DNA from: CAWDMN01 sp963803155
GTDB lineage: Bacteria; Acidobacteriota; Terriglobia; Versatilivoradales; Versatilivoraceae
NCBI GenBank assembly: GCA_963803155.1
Contig: CAWDMN010000081.1
Location: 3,897 to 67,896, forward strand
Direction of reading: 5' to 3'
DNA length: 64,000 nucleotides
The notes beneath the pieces are model-generated. The model worked only from the letters and a program-made list of their open reading frames with translations. It was not told where the DNA came from and did no database searches. Within the stretch, counting starts at the first letter, position 1, and each line of letters begins with the position of its first letter. The position numbers were made by a program, and so were the translations under genes. This document shows positions 26,132-36,115 of the stretch, piece by piece.

Positions 26132-26627
26132 AGAGCCCTCGCCAGTAACAAAAAAACATGTCAAGCCCGCCGCTTTTTTCTCTCCCGAAACCAGAAAAAT
26201 ACGCTTGGGCATAATAAGGCAACAACTATCAAAATTATAACACCGGAATTCCAGCGAATTGCGGGAGGATCTTCAAATTGAAAATGCAAAGTCGCAGTTG
26301 AAGGTTCTTCTCCTACAGCACGGTCTGAACGCGTTGCGCAGAGCTGCCTTTTGACACTGTGACGATTTGCCGAGGCCGAAGGAGTTGCTTGGATTCCGTG
26401 GAAAAAAGTCGCAGCGCAGGGTCAATTTTTGACTCTGCGGCAGTTCGCTCAGATCGTAGCTTGGATGAGGCTCAGGGAAAAAGCCGCAGACTCGTTGGGA
26501 AACACAAGTCTGCGCTACGGCAGCGTCTTTTTATGCCCCTCAAATGTCAAATGATTGAGGTTTTTTATGGGAGGCGATGCTATACTTCGGCCATCATCAA
26601 CAGGATGCTTCTGATCGAGAGACTGTC
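26132..26627. other. Divergent intergenic region with hairpin repeats
   Basis: About 495 bp with no gene. It contains two adjacent hairpins, CGCAGGGTCAA/TTGACTCTGCG (around 26415-26440, one mismatch) and CGCAGAC/GTCTGCG (around 26485-26514), resembling dispersed GCAGAC-type palindromes. A CCTCAA/TTGAGG stem followed by TTTTTT at about 26536-26566 has terminator form but no plus-strand gene in front of it. Confidence 0.4.
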
Positions 26628-28853
26628 ATGAGCCAAGACCATGGCGGGTGGATCGTCCGATTCGGTGTTTATGAAGCTAATCTGCGTACCGGGGAGCTGC
26701 GCAAGCAAGGCGCCCGAATCAAACTCCAGGAACAGCCGTTCCAGGTGCTGGCGATGCTGCTGGAAAAGCCCGGAGAAATTGTCACGCGGGAGGAGATGCG
26801 GCAACGGCTTTGGCCCGAGGACACCTTTGTCGATTTCGATCACAGCCTGAACAAGGCCGTCAATAAGGTCCGCGACGCGCTTTGTGACTCGGCGGATAAT
26901 CCCCGGTTCGTGGAAACCCTGGCCCGGCGGGGCTACCGATTCCTTGCACCCGTCCATTATCCTGATCCAGAGGGAAAACATTCCAAGGATTCCGGCTCAA
27001 GCCCGGCCGTGATTGGCGCTGACGCCTCCGTCGGTCAGACCGGTCCCGGTCTGATGACAACGATTCCGGCGACCAAGCAAGAACCTCCAAAAATTGTAGC
27101 TACACCAGTGGTACATCCTCTTCCCTGGTGGCGGAGACACATCTGGACTATCGCATTCATCGGCCTGTTGGTATTGGCTTCAGTCGCCTATCTTTTCCGC
27201 CCGGAAATGCCCGTGCCCAGAATTGCTCGTGTAGTCCAATTGACTAACGACGGTATGGCAAAGACTTGGCTGAATTGGGGTGGTTCGAAGCTGTTCTTTA
27301 GGATGGCTCGGGAGGGGAAATACAGGATTTTTCAAATGCCGGATGCGGATGCTGGAGGAACTCCCCAAGATATCAGCCACCTGTTTCCAGAGAAGGTGTC
27401 TAATTTTCTAATTTGGGATGCCTCAACCGATGGCAATCGACTGCTTCTAACCTGTCTGGAAAATATCGCCACTGAATCGGATTTCCCGGTTTGGACGTTT
27501 GACTTTCGGAACCAAGCCTTGCAGCGCGTTGGCAACTTGAAGGGGAGTTGGTTTCGCATGTCGCCGGATGAGAAGAAGATTGCTTTTCTTAGCAACGGAA
27601 GAGATTTGTACCTGGCTGAAGCTGATGGCAGCCAACTCAAGAAGATTTATTCGTTTAAAAATAGATCCGCATTTTTGAAATGGCATCCAAATGGAAAAGC
27701 GTTGCGGGCTTATTCTCGCCTCGATTCGGATCAAAATTGGGCGATTTGGGATATTGGCTTGGACGGAACTGGCCTACATCAGATTCTCCCGAATTGGAAA
27801 TTAGAGCAGGGAATCGGAGACTTCACTTGGGATGGGAAATATTATGTTTTTTTGGTCATTAAGTCGGTGAACGAACTCTGGGCGCATAACGAAAAAGCGG
27901 ATTTTTTTCACCGGCAGCGCCAGGCACCAACTCAAGTCACGTTTGGTCCGGAAGATTTAGGTTCGAATGCAGCAAGCAAAATCGCACCCATTTTCTTTGC
28001 CACTGGAAATATATCCCGGCAGGCAGAAATGATGCAAATTGATTTGAAGAGCGGCAAGAGAATTCCTTTTTTAGGTGGGATATCAGCGGACTGTCTCGAT
28101 TTTTCCAGGGACGGGGAATGGATAGCGTATGTGACCTACCCTGAATTTGAGATGTGGCGGAGACGGAAGGATGGGAGTGAAAAACTGAAACTGATCTCCA
28201 AACCGAACCTAAGCTATATGCCACGCTGGTCGCCGGATGGGACAAAAATTACATTTTATTTTCGCCCACCAGGAAAGCCTTGGAAAATTGCGCTCATTCC
28301 ACGAGATGGTGGAGAGCCCGAAATCTTAATCCTTGGGGCTGAGACGGATGTCGACCCCAATTGGTCCCCCGACGGAACCAAGATTGTTTATTCCCTTCCA
28401 TTGCCTACTGTTTATCCCAGTAAGATGGAGGAGGGAAAGATATGGATATTGGATTTGAATTCAAGAAAAATAACAGAAGTCCCAGGATCGCAAGGACTGT
28501 GGTACCCCCGCTGGTCGCCGGATGGAAAGTATTTGAGCGCCCACAATATAGAAATGAAACTCAAATTGTATGAATTCAAGACCAACCGCTGGACGGAATT
28601 GGTGCATTTTGGTTGTGGTTTCCCGAATTGGTCTCGGGATGGGAAATTCATTCAGTTCGGACATGTTAATCCGGATTCAGGGATTTATCGAGCTTGGATT
28701 GCGGATGGGAAAGTGGAGAGGATTGTTGACCTTCGGGAAATAAAAATGACTGGCAACTGGTTCCATTGGTTGGGCATGACCCCCGAGGGAGACCCCCTGA
28801 TCCTGGAGTCGCGCGACAGCAACGAAATCTTCGCCTACCATCTCGAATATTGA
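26628..28853 (+). CDS. Membrane-anchored winged-helix regulator with TolB-like beta-propeller
   Basis: A 741-residue protein. Residues about 10-100 are an OmpR-type winged helix (Trans_reg_C: RIKLQEQPFQVLAMLLE, VTREEMRQRLWP, FDHSLNKAVNKVRDAL, ETLARRGYRFLAPV). A single membrane helix follows at about 172-192. The rest holds WD40-like/TolB repeats, several with the typical PRWSPDGTKI, PNWSPDGTKI or PRWSPDGKYL motif. This layout places a DNA-binding domain in the cytoplasm and a sensor propeller in the periplasm, as in CadC-type one-component regulators. Such fusions are especially common in Acidobacteriota. ATG 26628 follows GAGAG at a suitable distance and starts at the fold boundary. Its targets are unknown. 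Confidence 0.88.
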   Translation: MSQDHGGWIVRFGVYEANLRTGELRKQGARIKLQEQPFQVLAMLLEKPGEIVTREEMRQRLWPEDTFVDFDHSLNKAVNKVRDALCDSADNPRFVETLARRGYRFLAPVHYPDPEGKHSKDSGSSPAVIGADASVGQTGPGLMTTIPATKQEPPKIVATPVVHPLPWWRRHIWTIAFIGLLVLASVAYLFRPEMPVPRIARVVQLTNDGMAKTWLNWGGSKLFFRMAREGKYRIFQMPDADAGGTPQDISHLFPEKVSNFLIWDASTDGNRLLLTCLENIATESDFPVWTFDFRNQALQRVGNLKGSWFRMSPDEKKIAFLSNGRDLYLAEADGSQLKKIYSFKNRSAFLKWHPNGKALRAYSRLDSDQNWAIWDIGLDGTGLHQILPNWKLEQGIGDFTWDGKYYVFLVIKSVNELWAHNEKADFFHRQRQAPTQVTFGPEDLGSNAASKIAPIFFATGNISRQAEMMQIDLKSGKRIPFLGGISADCLDFSRDGEWIAYVTYPEFEMWRRRKDGSEKLKLISKPNLSYMPRWSPDGTKITFYFRPPGKPWKIALIPRDGGEPEILILGAETDVDPNWSPDGTKIVYSLPLPTVYPSKMEEGKIWILDLNSRKITEVPGSQGLWYPRWSPDGKYLSAHNIEMKLKLYEFKTNRWTELVHFGCGFPNWSRDGKFIQFGHVNPDSGIYRAWIADGKVERIVDLREIKMTGNWFHWLGMTPEGDPLILESRDSNEIFAYHLEY

Positions 28854-28961
28854 TTCACCCCCCCCTGAAGAACCAGGCTCCGCAAGGTTCAAACACCTGT
28901 AATCTTGCGGGCCTCTTTGCCTAAAGTGAAGGGGCCATTGTGCAAAAAAGCAACGCCTCCC

Positions 28962-29093
28962 GCGTCCCTGCCGGGACGCAACAACGAGGGGCGCGAAAGA
29001 TCCAGGGACAGCGCGCGTCCGGCAGAGCAAAACCTGATCAGGCCGCGCTTGTCCCTGGTTATTCTCCGATGTCCCTCCGGGACAATCGTGGCG
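28962..29093 (+). repeat. REP-like repeat upstream of transposase, copy R1
   Basis: About 130 bp with three stems: GCGTCCC-TGCC-GGGACGC, a long stem with arms beginning CCAGGGACA and ending TGTCCCTGG, and GTCCCTCCGGGAC. A matching direct copy lies at 29774-29903 on the far side of the transposase gene. Confidence 0.75.
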
Positions 29094-29138
29094 ATCACTC
29101 TTGAAAAATATCCGGGAGCGGCACGGTCAGGCGATATT

Positions 29139-29276
29139 GGCCCCGGAGGGGCCAGGGAAAATAGCCAGGGACAAGCGGGCCGATTGAGGTGCAATGCGCC
29201 CAAAATGGCGACATTGCGATCGGCCCGCGCCGTCCCTGGGTTTCAGCGGGAAAAAAACGGGGCGCCCCGGCAGGGG
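29139..29276. repeat. REP-like long hairpin just before the transposase gene
   Basis: Contains GCCCCGGAGGGGC and an imperfect long inverted repeat with arms CCAGGGACAAGCGGGCCGAT (29165-29184) and its counterpart around 29218-29240. The sequence is related to the flanking R1 and R2 repeats and ends about 15 bp before the transposase start. Confidence 0.6.
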
Positions 29277-29290
29277 CGTGGGAGGCGAAG

Positions 29291-29738
29291 ATGCCATCAA
29301 CTCACGTGGGCCTCTATTTTCACTTGATTTTCAGCACCAAGGAGCGTGTTCCGATGATGCACGAATCCTGGCGGCCACGGATGCATTCCTACTTGGGAGG
29401 ATGTGTCCGAACCACGGGAGGTGTAGCCTTGGAAGTGGGAGGCATTGCCGATCATGTTCATCTTCTGGTAAGCCTGAAGGCCACCCAGAGTTTGGCTGAA
29501 CTGCTAAAAGAGATCAAGCAATCCTCCTCGCTATGGGTGCATGAGGAATTGGGAAAAGCTAAATTCAGCTGGCAGGAGGGATACGGCGCATTTTCCGTCA
29601 GTCCATCGCAAATTGAAGCGGTACGCGATTATATTGCAGACCAGGAGGATTCACCATCGCAAGCAAAGCCTTCAAGAGGAGTACCTGGAATTCCTCAAAG
29701 AGAGCGGAATTGAATATGATCCCAGGTACCTTTGGTGA
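29291..29738 (+). pseudogene. REP-associated (IS200-like Y1) transposase, frameshifted
   Basis: A TnpA_REP/IS200-like HUH transposase. Seen are the N-terminal HLIFSTKERVP, the metal-binding HUH motif in ADHVHLLVSL, WQEGYGAFSVSPSQ, and the likely catalytic Tyr in VRDYIADQE. At 29650-29651 one extra T shifts the frame. The normal C-terminal tail (EYLEFLKESGIEYDPRYLW) then continues in another frame to a stop at 29738. Without correction the protein ends at 29713 with an unrelated tail. The ribosome site GGGAGG precedes ATG. Flanking REP-like repeats on both sides fit a RAYT domestication unit. The frameshift may be a real inactivation or a sequence error. Confidence 0.85.
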
Positions 29739-29773
29739 AATTCGGATAACGATAATGGTGGGCATCCCCTCCA

Positions 29774-29903
29774 GCGTCCCTGCCGGGACGCGACAACATG
29801 TGGCTCGAAATTACCAGGGACAGCGCGCGTCCGGCAGAGCAAGACCTGGGCAGACCGCGCTTGTCTCTGGCTATTGTCCGCTGTCCCTCCGGGACAATGG
29901 TGG
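29774..29903 (+). repeat. REP-like repeat downstream of transposase, copy R2
   Basis: A direct copy of 28962-29093 with scattered differences, sharing GCGTCCCTGCCGGGACGC, GACAGCGCGCGTCCGGCAGA and GTCCCTCCGGGACAAT. Beyond it, a weaker echo of its tail (a TCATGG-AGGCAATTT-like segment) recurs near 30040-30060. From there to 30201 nothing else is recognised. Confidence 0.75.
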
Positions 29904-30201
29904 CGCTCCCTTATTCCACGCCAAGTCATGGTAGGCAATTTTAAGAAGATATAGTTTTAAAGTCTGGCGCTTGCTGTCCTACCCTTGCTATCCCCCCGGG
30001 AAAATCATCGCGCTCCTTGCGCTCCTTCATTCCATGCGGGAGTCATGGCAAACAATTTGAAATTGATGTGGTTTTCAAATCAGAAACGCAGAGTCCAGCC
30101 ATAATCTGAATCCACTCTGCCGCGCCCATGGGGCCGATCATTGACTTGGCGTCTTCTGAAAATGGTCACTCTATTCCGCAATTCTCAACAATCCTCAATC
30201 C

Positions 30202-32409
30202 TCACCCTCCCATCTTCTTCCACTCTTTGATCAGGTATGGCGGAACAGCAGCAGTTCCGCTCCGGGTGGTGAATCCTTTCTGGACAGTCGGATCCCATTT
30301 TAAATCGAGCTGGGTCAGCACCCCCTTGGAGAGGTCCCAGCTGGTTCCATCTTCTTCAAACAAAGTGCAGGGCAGATGTCCTTTGCCATACACTTGGACT
30401 GTAAGCTGGAGGCTATTGGGATCGCCGGTATGAAGCGTCGCTTCAGCCAGAGGCAAAAGCGTTCCGCTTTGGACAAACACCGGAATGCGATCAAGGGGGA
30501 CTTGCATGGTGAATTTTTTCCCCCTTTTATCTTCTGGTTCGTCCAAAAATCAAACCACTCTCCTGCGGGGAGATAGATTTCACGCTGGCTCATGCCTGCG
30601 GTGACTGGCGCCACGACAATGTTTTCACCCATCCAATATTCATCATCCACCACCCAGGTGCCCGGGTCATCCGGATTGTCCAAGACCAGTGCCCGGAAAG
30701 GGGGAAGTCCTTCGCGAAAATAGCGCACAAATGCAGCATGCAAATATGGAATGAAGCGCATACGCCAGCGCAACAACTCTCTGCAGGCGCTTTCCAACTT
30801 TTGCCAGTCCGCCGCCAGTTGATCCGAGTTGTTTTTCTTCGCCTCGACTTGCTTCCAGGGAGGATTTTTGATGTACCAGGCATTGATCATTGCCAGTGGA
30901 GAAAATACAACTGTCTGCATACGCCGGATCAAATCCTCCCCGTTTTCGGCATCCCGCACTTCCGGGCACCAGAGCAGGCCGGAAAATCCACAATTTACCA
31001 CGCCTCGAATAAAGTCTTGGTGGCCATACAAGTCGCTATAAAGCACAAAGGGGAAAGGAGCGGCCAGCGCGTGCGAAGAGCGAACCAAATTGTAAGTGCG
31101 GCGATTATGGCGCTGGAAAATTTCCAGGATAGTCTGCTGATATTTGATGCCATAAAACGAATGCATCTGTTCTCCATCGGCGCCCGACGGGAACTGACTG
31201 ATCTCGGGGAAGGCCCACTGTTGCACCATGTCCGAGTTGTCGCATTCGTCCAGTTTGTAGCCGGAAATGCCGATTGAAACGTGCTCTTTTTCCTGGAGCG
31301 CAGCGAAAATTTTTCGCGCTTCAGGCATCAACAAATCCGGGGCAATGCCACCCATTCCCTGATAGTCCCCGGAAAGAGGATGAAGATCGCGGTAGATCGG
31401 GGAACTGGGATGGATAAAAGCGTGCTCCCATAGATTGAGTTGATATCCTTGCCGGGCAAGGCTTTCCACAAGAGTTTTAGGATTTTTGAATTTGTCGCTC
31501 CACAGGAAAGTGCAAGGGTAGGCATGAGTCTGCCAACCAGGTTCCAGGCCAAGCACATCGCACGGAATCTGACTGCGCCGGAGTTCTTCCGATGTGGCCA
31601 GCACCTTAGTCTGATCGAAGCGGAGATCGCATCGATACCAGAAGCCCAGTCCCCACCGGGATGGGAGACAGCCACCTCCCGAAAACAGGTTGTACCTCTG
31701 GACAGCCTGACGCATTGTGGGTCCGGCAAAAATATATAGATCTACTCCCTGAGAGGCGGGAATTTCAATGATCATGCGTGAGGCTTCACCACAGTTAAAC
31801 TTGAAATAAGCTTCCGGAACTCGTGATTTATCCCACCTCAAACGGCTCTTCCGAGCTGATTTTTCCTTTCCCACCGGTTCTTTCCGGCCTTTGCCACCAC
31901 AATAAAAAGTGGCATATCGCGCCGTATCGACCAAGATACCATAGCCGCGAGTAGTCACATAAAATGGGACGGGGGCATGAGAGTCTCCAAGGTCGACCTT
32001 GGGATCGGCATTCACACGGAGCGTCTTCTTGGTTCCCCGCTGCATAAAAGAAAGCAACTGGAGACCCAAGCCATACACCAGCTCATCCGGCTCCAGAGGC
32101 AGGCTGACCACAAAGCCCCGTTTGCTTGCATGTCCCTGAATTTTCTCGTTGGGGAGTGGGGAGGAAGCTTCCGGCAACGACCGCATCGCGGTCTCCGCGG
32201 GAGAAAAAGCTCGTTGGTTCACGGGCGTCAGTTTTTCCGGCTCGCCAAATCGAACTTTCCATATTCCGGGGGCTATATTCTGCCAGACTCCGCTGACCGC
32301 ATCGGCAAAGTCTTCCACTTTCTTAGATTCTCCACAACCGGATACTACGGCAGATCCCACTAAGGCGGAATGCGGCAGTGGAGGCAAACTGCCGACGATT
32401 CATTTTCAT
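30202..32409 (-). pseudogene. GH31 family alpha-glucosidase-like enzyme, two frameshifts
   Basis: The central frame (to about residue 620) is a GH31-type (beta/alpha)8 hydrolase, with LGLEPGWQTHAYPCTFLW, NLWEHAFIHP and GISGYKLDECDNSDM containing the likely nucleophile Asp. Two single-base disruptions split it. First, at about 32367 an extra C separates an excellent export signal in another frame (MKMNRRQFASTAAF, then LVGSAVVSGC with a lipobox-like end) from the body; GGAG precedes that ATG. Second, in the homopolymer stretch 30514-30528 the frame is lost, and the C-terminal sandwich (MQVPLDRIPVFVQSGTLLPL) continues in the other frame to a stop at 30202. Restored, the enzyme would be a Tat/lipoprotein-exported glycosidase. 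It is either a decaying gene or carries assembly errors. Confidence 0.8.
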
Positions 32410-32705
32410 TTTGGCTCCAGTCATGGATTAGAGTCTTTTCCAAATTTTAGCCGCTCAGATAACAGGATGAGTGGCAGCCACAGTGAGCGTATTCCAGCGA
32501 GTCGTGGGCTTTTGGCCAGGCCGCCAGGCTCCACGCCTCGTAAAAGGCACTCAGCGTGGCTACCATTCACCGGCACACCTGAGGAGATATGTCTTTTCTT
32601 CTTATGAGCGCAATTCAGTCTGGTCCAGGCTCCCATCGAGGACCAAACCGCGAGGCCGCAATCCGGCGCGGACTGGAGGATATCGACGGCTCCAGACCAG
32701 GAAGA

Positions 32706-33965
32706 TTAATTTAGATTCTGCTTTGTCACGAGCATTACCGTTATGTCATCGGTGGGGCGCGCGGTGTCACAAAACTTCAGAACATCCGCGATTAATGCCG
32801 GGATAAACTCAAAAGGTGGAGAGCCACGCCGGTCTCTAAGAAATTTCGTCAGCCTCTCCAACCCATACTCCTCCTCCCTGGGGTTGAAAGCCTCCGTGAG
32901 GCCATCCGTATAGAGAACCAGCCAATCACCCGGCTCGATCCGCACGGTTCGGGCTTCATAAGGGGTCTCTTTCAGAACGCCCAAGACCAGGGAGGTGCTA
33001 TCCAGCTTTTCAACGCTCCCATTTTGCCGCAACAGCAGCGGAGGATTATGGCCGGCATTGACGTAACTCATCAACCCGTCGGTTGTGTTCAATTGCGAGT
33101 AGAAGAGAGTGATCAGGCATTGGGGGGGAATACATGAACAAAGATACTCATTGAGTTTGGCCATGAGCGTGGAACCGCGAAATCCAGCGGTGGCGAGGGT
33201 TCGGAGACTCCCTTGCAGCAGGGCCATCAATAGGGCCGCCGGCATCCCTTTTCCGGCCACATCGCCCATGACAAGCGCAGTCTCAGTTTGTTCCCGCAGA
33301 GAGATGATATCGTAATAATCGCCCCCCACTGTATTGGCGGGCCGCATCCGGCAATGAATGGCAATCGCGTCTTTCTCGAAAAATTCCGCCGGCACTAGGC
33401 CAAATTGAATCTCCCGGGCAATCGTCAGATCCCCTTTCAAATCCAGCTTGTCGCGCAACTCCATGAGCAGCAGGATGCCAAATAGGACGATCGATATAAA
33501 CCAATAGAATCCTCCGCTGCCATAGTGGAGAACAAAGGTCCCTTCTTCAGAACTCCTAACCGAAAAGCTCAGGAACCCAATCAATCCGAAGAGAAAACAA
33601 AATATGGCGATGGCAAAGGCGATGCGCCGCGGAGGACTGAGCCGGTACGCCATTTCAACGAACACGAACCAGGCAATCAGAGGATAGCGCTTGAACCTGG
33701 GAAGGGGCCGCAGAGATTCAAAATCGACATTGCGAGTAAAAAAACGATAGGTATCCCGAGTCTCTTGCTGAAGGAGCCTGCGCATTTCATCCCGAGTCAC
33801 ATCACGGGTAAACAGATCGCGAAGGCTACGCCAAATTATGCTCCAGGTCCCCCCCGGCTGAGCGGAATCATGTCTTCGGGCCCATTCCTCCGCCTTCCCT
33901 TCAAAGCTGTTGGCCAAATCGGCCATCCGCTGGTTGAAATGACTGAAGTTATGATGCACGCTCAT
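32706..33965 (-). CDS. Membrane PP2C-type (SpoIIE/RsbU) serine phosphatase
   Basis: A 419-residue protein. Residues about 1-105 are a soluble, helical N-terminal part, two membrane helices follow (about 118-140 and 158-178), and then a SpoIIE/PPM phosphatase domain. The phosphatase motifs include AREIQFGLVP, GGDYYDI with the metal-binding Asp, MGDVAGKGMPAALLM, AGHNPPLLL, VLYTDGLTEAFN and PTDDITVML. Such enzymes dephosphorylate anti-sigma-factor antagonists in partner-switching pathways. No anti-sigma factor or antagonist gene lies next to it, so its partner is elsewhere. The start is supported by GGAG 6 nt upstream. Confidence 0.9.
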   Translation of the reverse strand: MSVHHNFSHFNQRMADLANSFEGKAEEWARRHDSAQPGGTWSIIWRSLRDLFTRDVTRDEMRRLLQQETRDTYRFFTRNVDFESLRPLPRFKRYPLIAWFVFVEMAYRLSPPRRIAFAIAIFCFLFGLIGFLSFSVRSSEEGTFVLHYGSGGFYWFISIVLFGILLLMELRDKLDLKGDLTIAREIQFGLVPAEFFEKDAIAIHCRMRPANTVGGDYYDIISLREQTETALVMGDVAGKGMPAALLMALLQGSLRTLATAGFRGSTLMAKLNEYLCSCIPPQCLITLFYSQLNTTDGLMSYVNAGHNPPLLLRQNGSVEKLDSTSLVLGVLKETPYEARTVRIEPGDWLVLYTDGLTEAFNPREEEYGLERLTKFLRDRRGSPPFEFIPALIADVLKFCDTARPTDDITVMLVTKQNLN

Positions 33966-34215
33966 GGTTTACTCCATCATTAAGGGTTAAAAAGAGTAAA
34001 TCATTATTCTATTGCGGGAGTCAACGGAAAGGCAATATCGGGTGCAATCTGAAGTAAGAGAAAGATGGTAGCTCTTTAACACTCGGGCAAAGGGAACATC
34101 TCCGGAATGTGGGAGGCGCGCGCATAAGGCAGCTCCTCTTCACAACAGGGCTACCTATCGGAGTCAATCCCTCTTTCAGTCAATTCTCAAAAATCCTCTG
34201 ATCTTTATCGCCAGT

Positions 34216-34728
34216 TCAAGTTGCTGCCGCCGGGCTTTTGATGATCCAGTGAACTTCAATGTTTTCGCGGCTTCTGAGCCGATCGATGAGCTGGCCGGTA
34301 TGATGCTGGAGATGGCGAATATTGTAAATTTGGAGCCCCAATTTATTGAATGGTATCCAAGCGAATCCCGATTCAGCCTCCCATTGGAGATGAGGCACCT
34401 TCTGAATGATTTCATTTTTGCAGAGCGCCAGGTACTCCAACAATTCTCCCGGAGTATAGGCATCGGCAATAACCGGCAATTCTTGTTTCCGCCAAGGCAG
34501 AGGGCCCAGGTACTGATAATGGGTCCGGTATTTCACCCACGGAGTAATGCTTTGCTGCGATTCTTGCAGATAAAGGTGGGTATAGTAGAGCGAATGGAAG
34601 GCAATATGCCAAAACCGATTTGTGTACTGGTCATTATTCCACAAAGATTCAGGACATTTACAAATGGCTTCCTCCAACATCAGCATTGCGCATTCGAATT
34701 GATCCTGAATCATCTTCGTGATTTCCAT
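34216..34728 (-). CDS. DinB-like metal-dependent family protein
   Basis: A 170-residue four-helix protein of the DinB/YfiT-like group. Its likely metal ligands are His in FWHIAFHSLYYTHLYL and His in IRHLQHHTGQLIDRL. Members include thiol-dependent S-transferases that use mycothiol or bacillithiol; the bacillithiol genes at 49.9-52 kb make this an attractive but unproven link. ATG 34728 is chosen because GAGGA lies 7 nt upstream and it begins the first helix. Longer forms would run into the upstream gene's end. It lies 57 bp downstream of the DUF362 gene on the same strand. Confidence 0.7.
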   Translation of the reverse strand: MEITKMIQDQFECAMLMLEEAICKCPESLWNNDQYTNRFWHIAFHSLYYTHLYLQESQQSITPWVKYRTHYQYLGPLPWRKQELPVIADAYTPGELLEYLALCKNEIIQKVPHLQWEAESGFAWIPFNKLGLQIYNIRHLQHHTGQLIDRLRSRENIEVHWIIKSPAAAT

Positions 34729-34784
34729 GGCGGATTCCTCAAAGAGCATGACAAGGGATTTCCGAGCGGACGGCCGGGGCTTTC

Positions 34785-35867
34785 TCAAGCAATTTCTTTC
34801 ACTCCCCATAGATTGCGGATGCTCGGCCAAGAGTAGATTTGCGGCCTCAAGAATTTCCGTCGGACATTTTCGAGTTTCTCGCCGCGCACTTCAATCTCGT
34901 CCAGCCGTGCCGGTTTCATGCCCGCTTTGTTGGCCCATGCAAAGGTCGGGATTTCTTCCGGCTCGAAACCCATCAGGTTGGCGGCGACCATGTCGGTTGC
35001 CAGCGGATTCGTTCCGGCAATAATCAATCCCATTTTCACTGGCGTCCCTTCCGACGGCCCCTGGCCCTCCATCGCCGTGGAGGCATCCACCACCACCAGG
35101 CCGAGCTTGTTCGCCCTTACCATGTCCACTACGGAGGCAGCCGTACCCGAAGGCTCGACCTTCGATGCGAGATCATGCATGCAGGCTCGAACCGAACAGT
35201 AAACCGTTCCGGGGAACACACCGACGAGATTCTTCATCCCCAGCGTGACCTGTGCCAGCGCGTGAGTCTTCATGATGGGCACCGAGCAGAGCAGGTCAAT
35301 TTCAGCCAGCGAGCGGTGGATGGTCACTTCGTCGAAGACGAAACCGCCTGGCACTCTGACCTTTGTCATCTCGCCAGAATGCAAGTTGATCAGCGGGATC
35401 CGCAATGCCTTGCCCAACTCGGTATATCCGAGCCGATCGAAGATATGGTTCTGCATGCGGCTCAACAGATCGCCATCCCTGGTTCGGAACACTTCTTTCC
35501 CATGGGCATTGAATCCTTCAGCCGCGGCAGATCCCTCGCCGATGGTGACTTCTTTGTGAGCAGATTTCATGAGCTTGGCCAGAGCGGAAATGACCTCGCG
35601 GTTGGTCGTTGCGCTAGGGGACGGAAACACTAGGTTGGGCTTGAGCATAATGCTCCCTTTCCCCCTCGTTATGCTCTCGATACCACCGAGCAGGTCCACG
35701 GCGTGCTCCACGGCTGTCTGCACGTTTTCGTTCTTGATCTTGACTACGCTGACGACGGGGGGTTTTTCCAACCCGCCGACTGCCAGTCCCGCGAATCCCG
35801 CAAGCCCAACACCGAGAAAATCACGGCGCGATAATTCAGACTGCATCACTTTTTTCGGATTCTTCAT
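34785..35867 (-). CDS. Tat-exported DUF362 domain protein
   Basis: A 360-residue protein with a twin-arginine signal (SRRDFLGVGLAGFAGLAVGG) near the N terminus. The body is a DUF362 domain with MLKPNLVFPSPSATTNREVI, VPIMKTHALAQVTLGMKNLVG and INPLATD-like features (AGTNPLATDMVAANLMG). DUF362 proteins are often associated with Fe-S cluster or redox proteins, and their activity is unknown. Here no CxxC ferredoxin motif is present. ATG 35867 is chosen because AGGAAAG precedes it and it starts the Tat signal; an in-frame ATG 24 bp upstream is less well supported. Confidence 0.8.
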   Translation of the reverse strand: MKNPKKVMQSELSRRDFLGVGLAGFAGLAVGGLEKPPVVSVVKIKNENVQTAVEHAVDLLGGIESITRGKGSIMLKPNLVFPSPSATTNREVISALAKLMKSAHKEVTIGEGSAAAEGFNAHGKEVFRTRDGDLLSRMQNHIFDRLGYTELGKALRIPLINLHSGEMTKVRVPGGFVFDEVTIHRSLAEIDLLCSVPIMKTHALAQVTLGMKNLVGVFPGTVYCSVRACMHDLASKVEPSGTAASVVDMVRANKLGLVVVDASTAMEGQGPSEGTPVKMGLIIAGTNPLATDMVAANLMGFEPEEIPTFAWANKAGMKPARLDEIEVRGEKLENVRRKFLRPQIYSWPSIRNLWGVKEIA

Positions 35868-35948
35868 CTGAGCTTTCCTGTTTGCTGGCATTCGGGCCGT
35901 GAATAAATTCCCGATACATCTACGTCCCCCCTAGATAGATAATGGGGT

Positions 35949-36027
35949 GAATGGAGGTGGGGCGCCCACACTCCCCCTGAATTTGCCAAACCTGCTGAGA
36001 CGGCCTGCGGGTATGCAGCCTCCATCC
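35949..36027 (-). repeat. Dispersed palindromic repeat family A, copy 3
   Basis: Starts GAATGGAGGTGGGGCGCCC and ends GCAGCCTCCATCCACC. The interior (TTTGCCAAACCTGCTGAGA, CGGCCTGCGGG) follows copy 2 at 13880-13964, though more diverged. It lies between the DUF362 and zinc-ribbon genes. Confidence 0.7.
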
Positions 36028-36115
36028 ACCATTTTCATCCTCGTCCGAGGAATTTAGAACTGGCATTATATTTACGATGCCTTAGCAGCTAACTTAGCTG
36101 TTCTTTTAATCTGCA

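Noticed and set aside
26536..26566. CCTCAA/TTGAGG stem plus T6, considered as a terminator
   Set aside because: No plus-strand gene lies upstream to be terminated, so it was not listed as a terminator.
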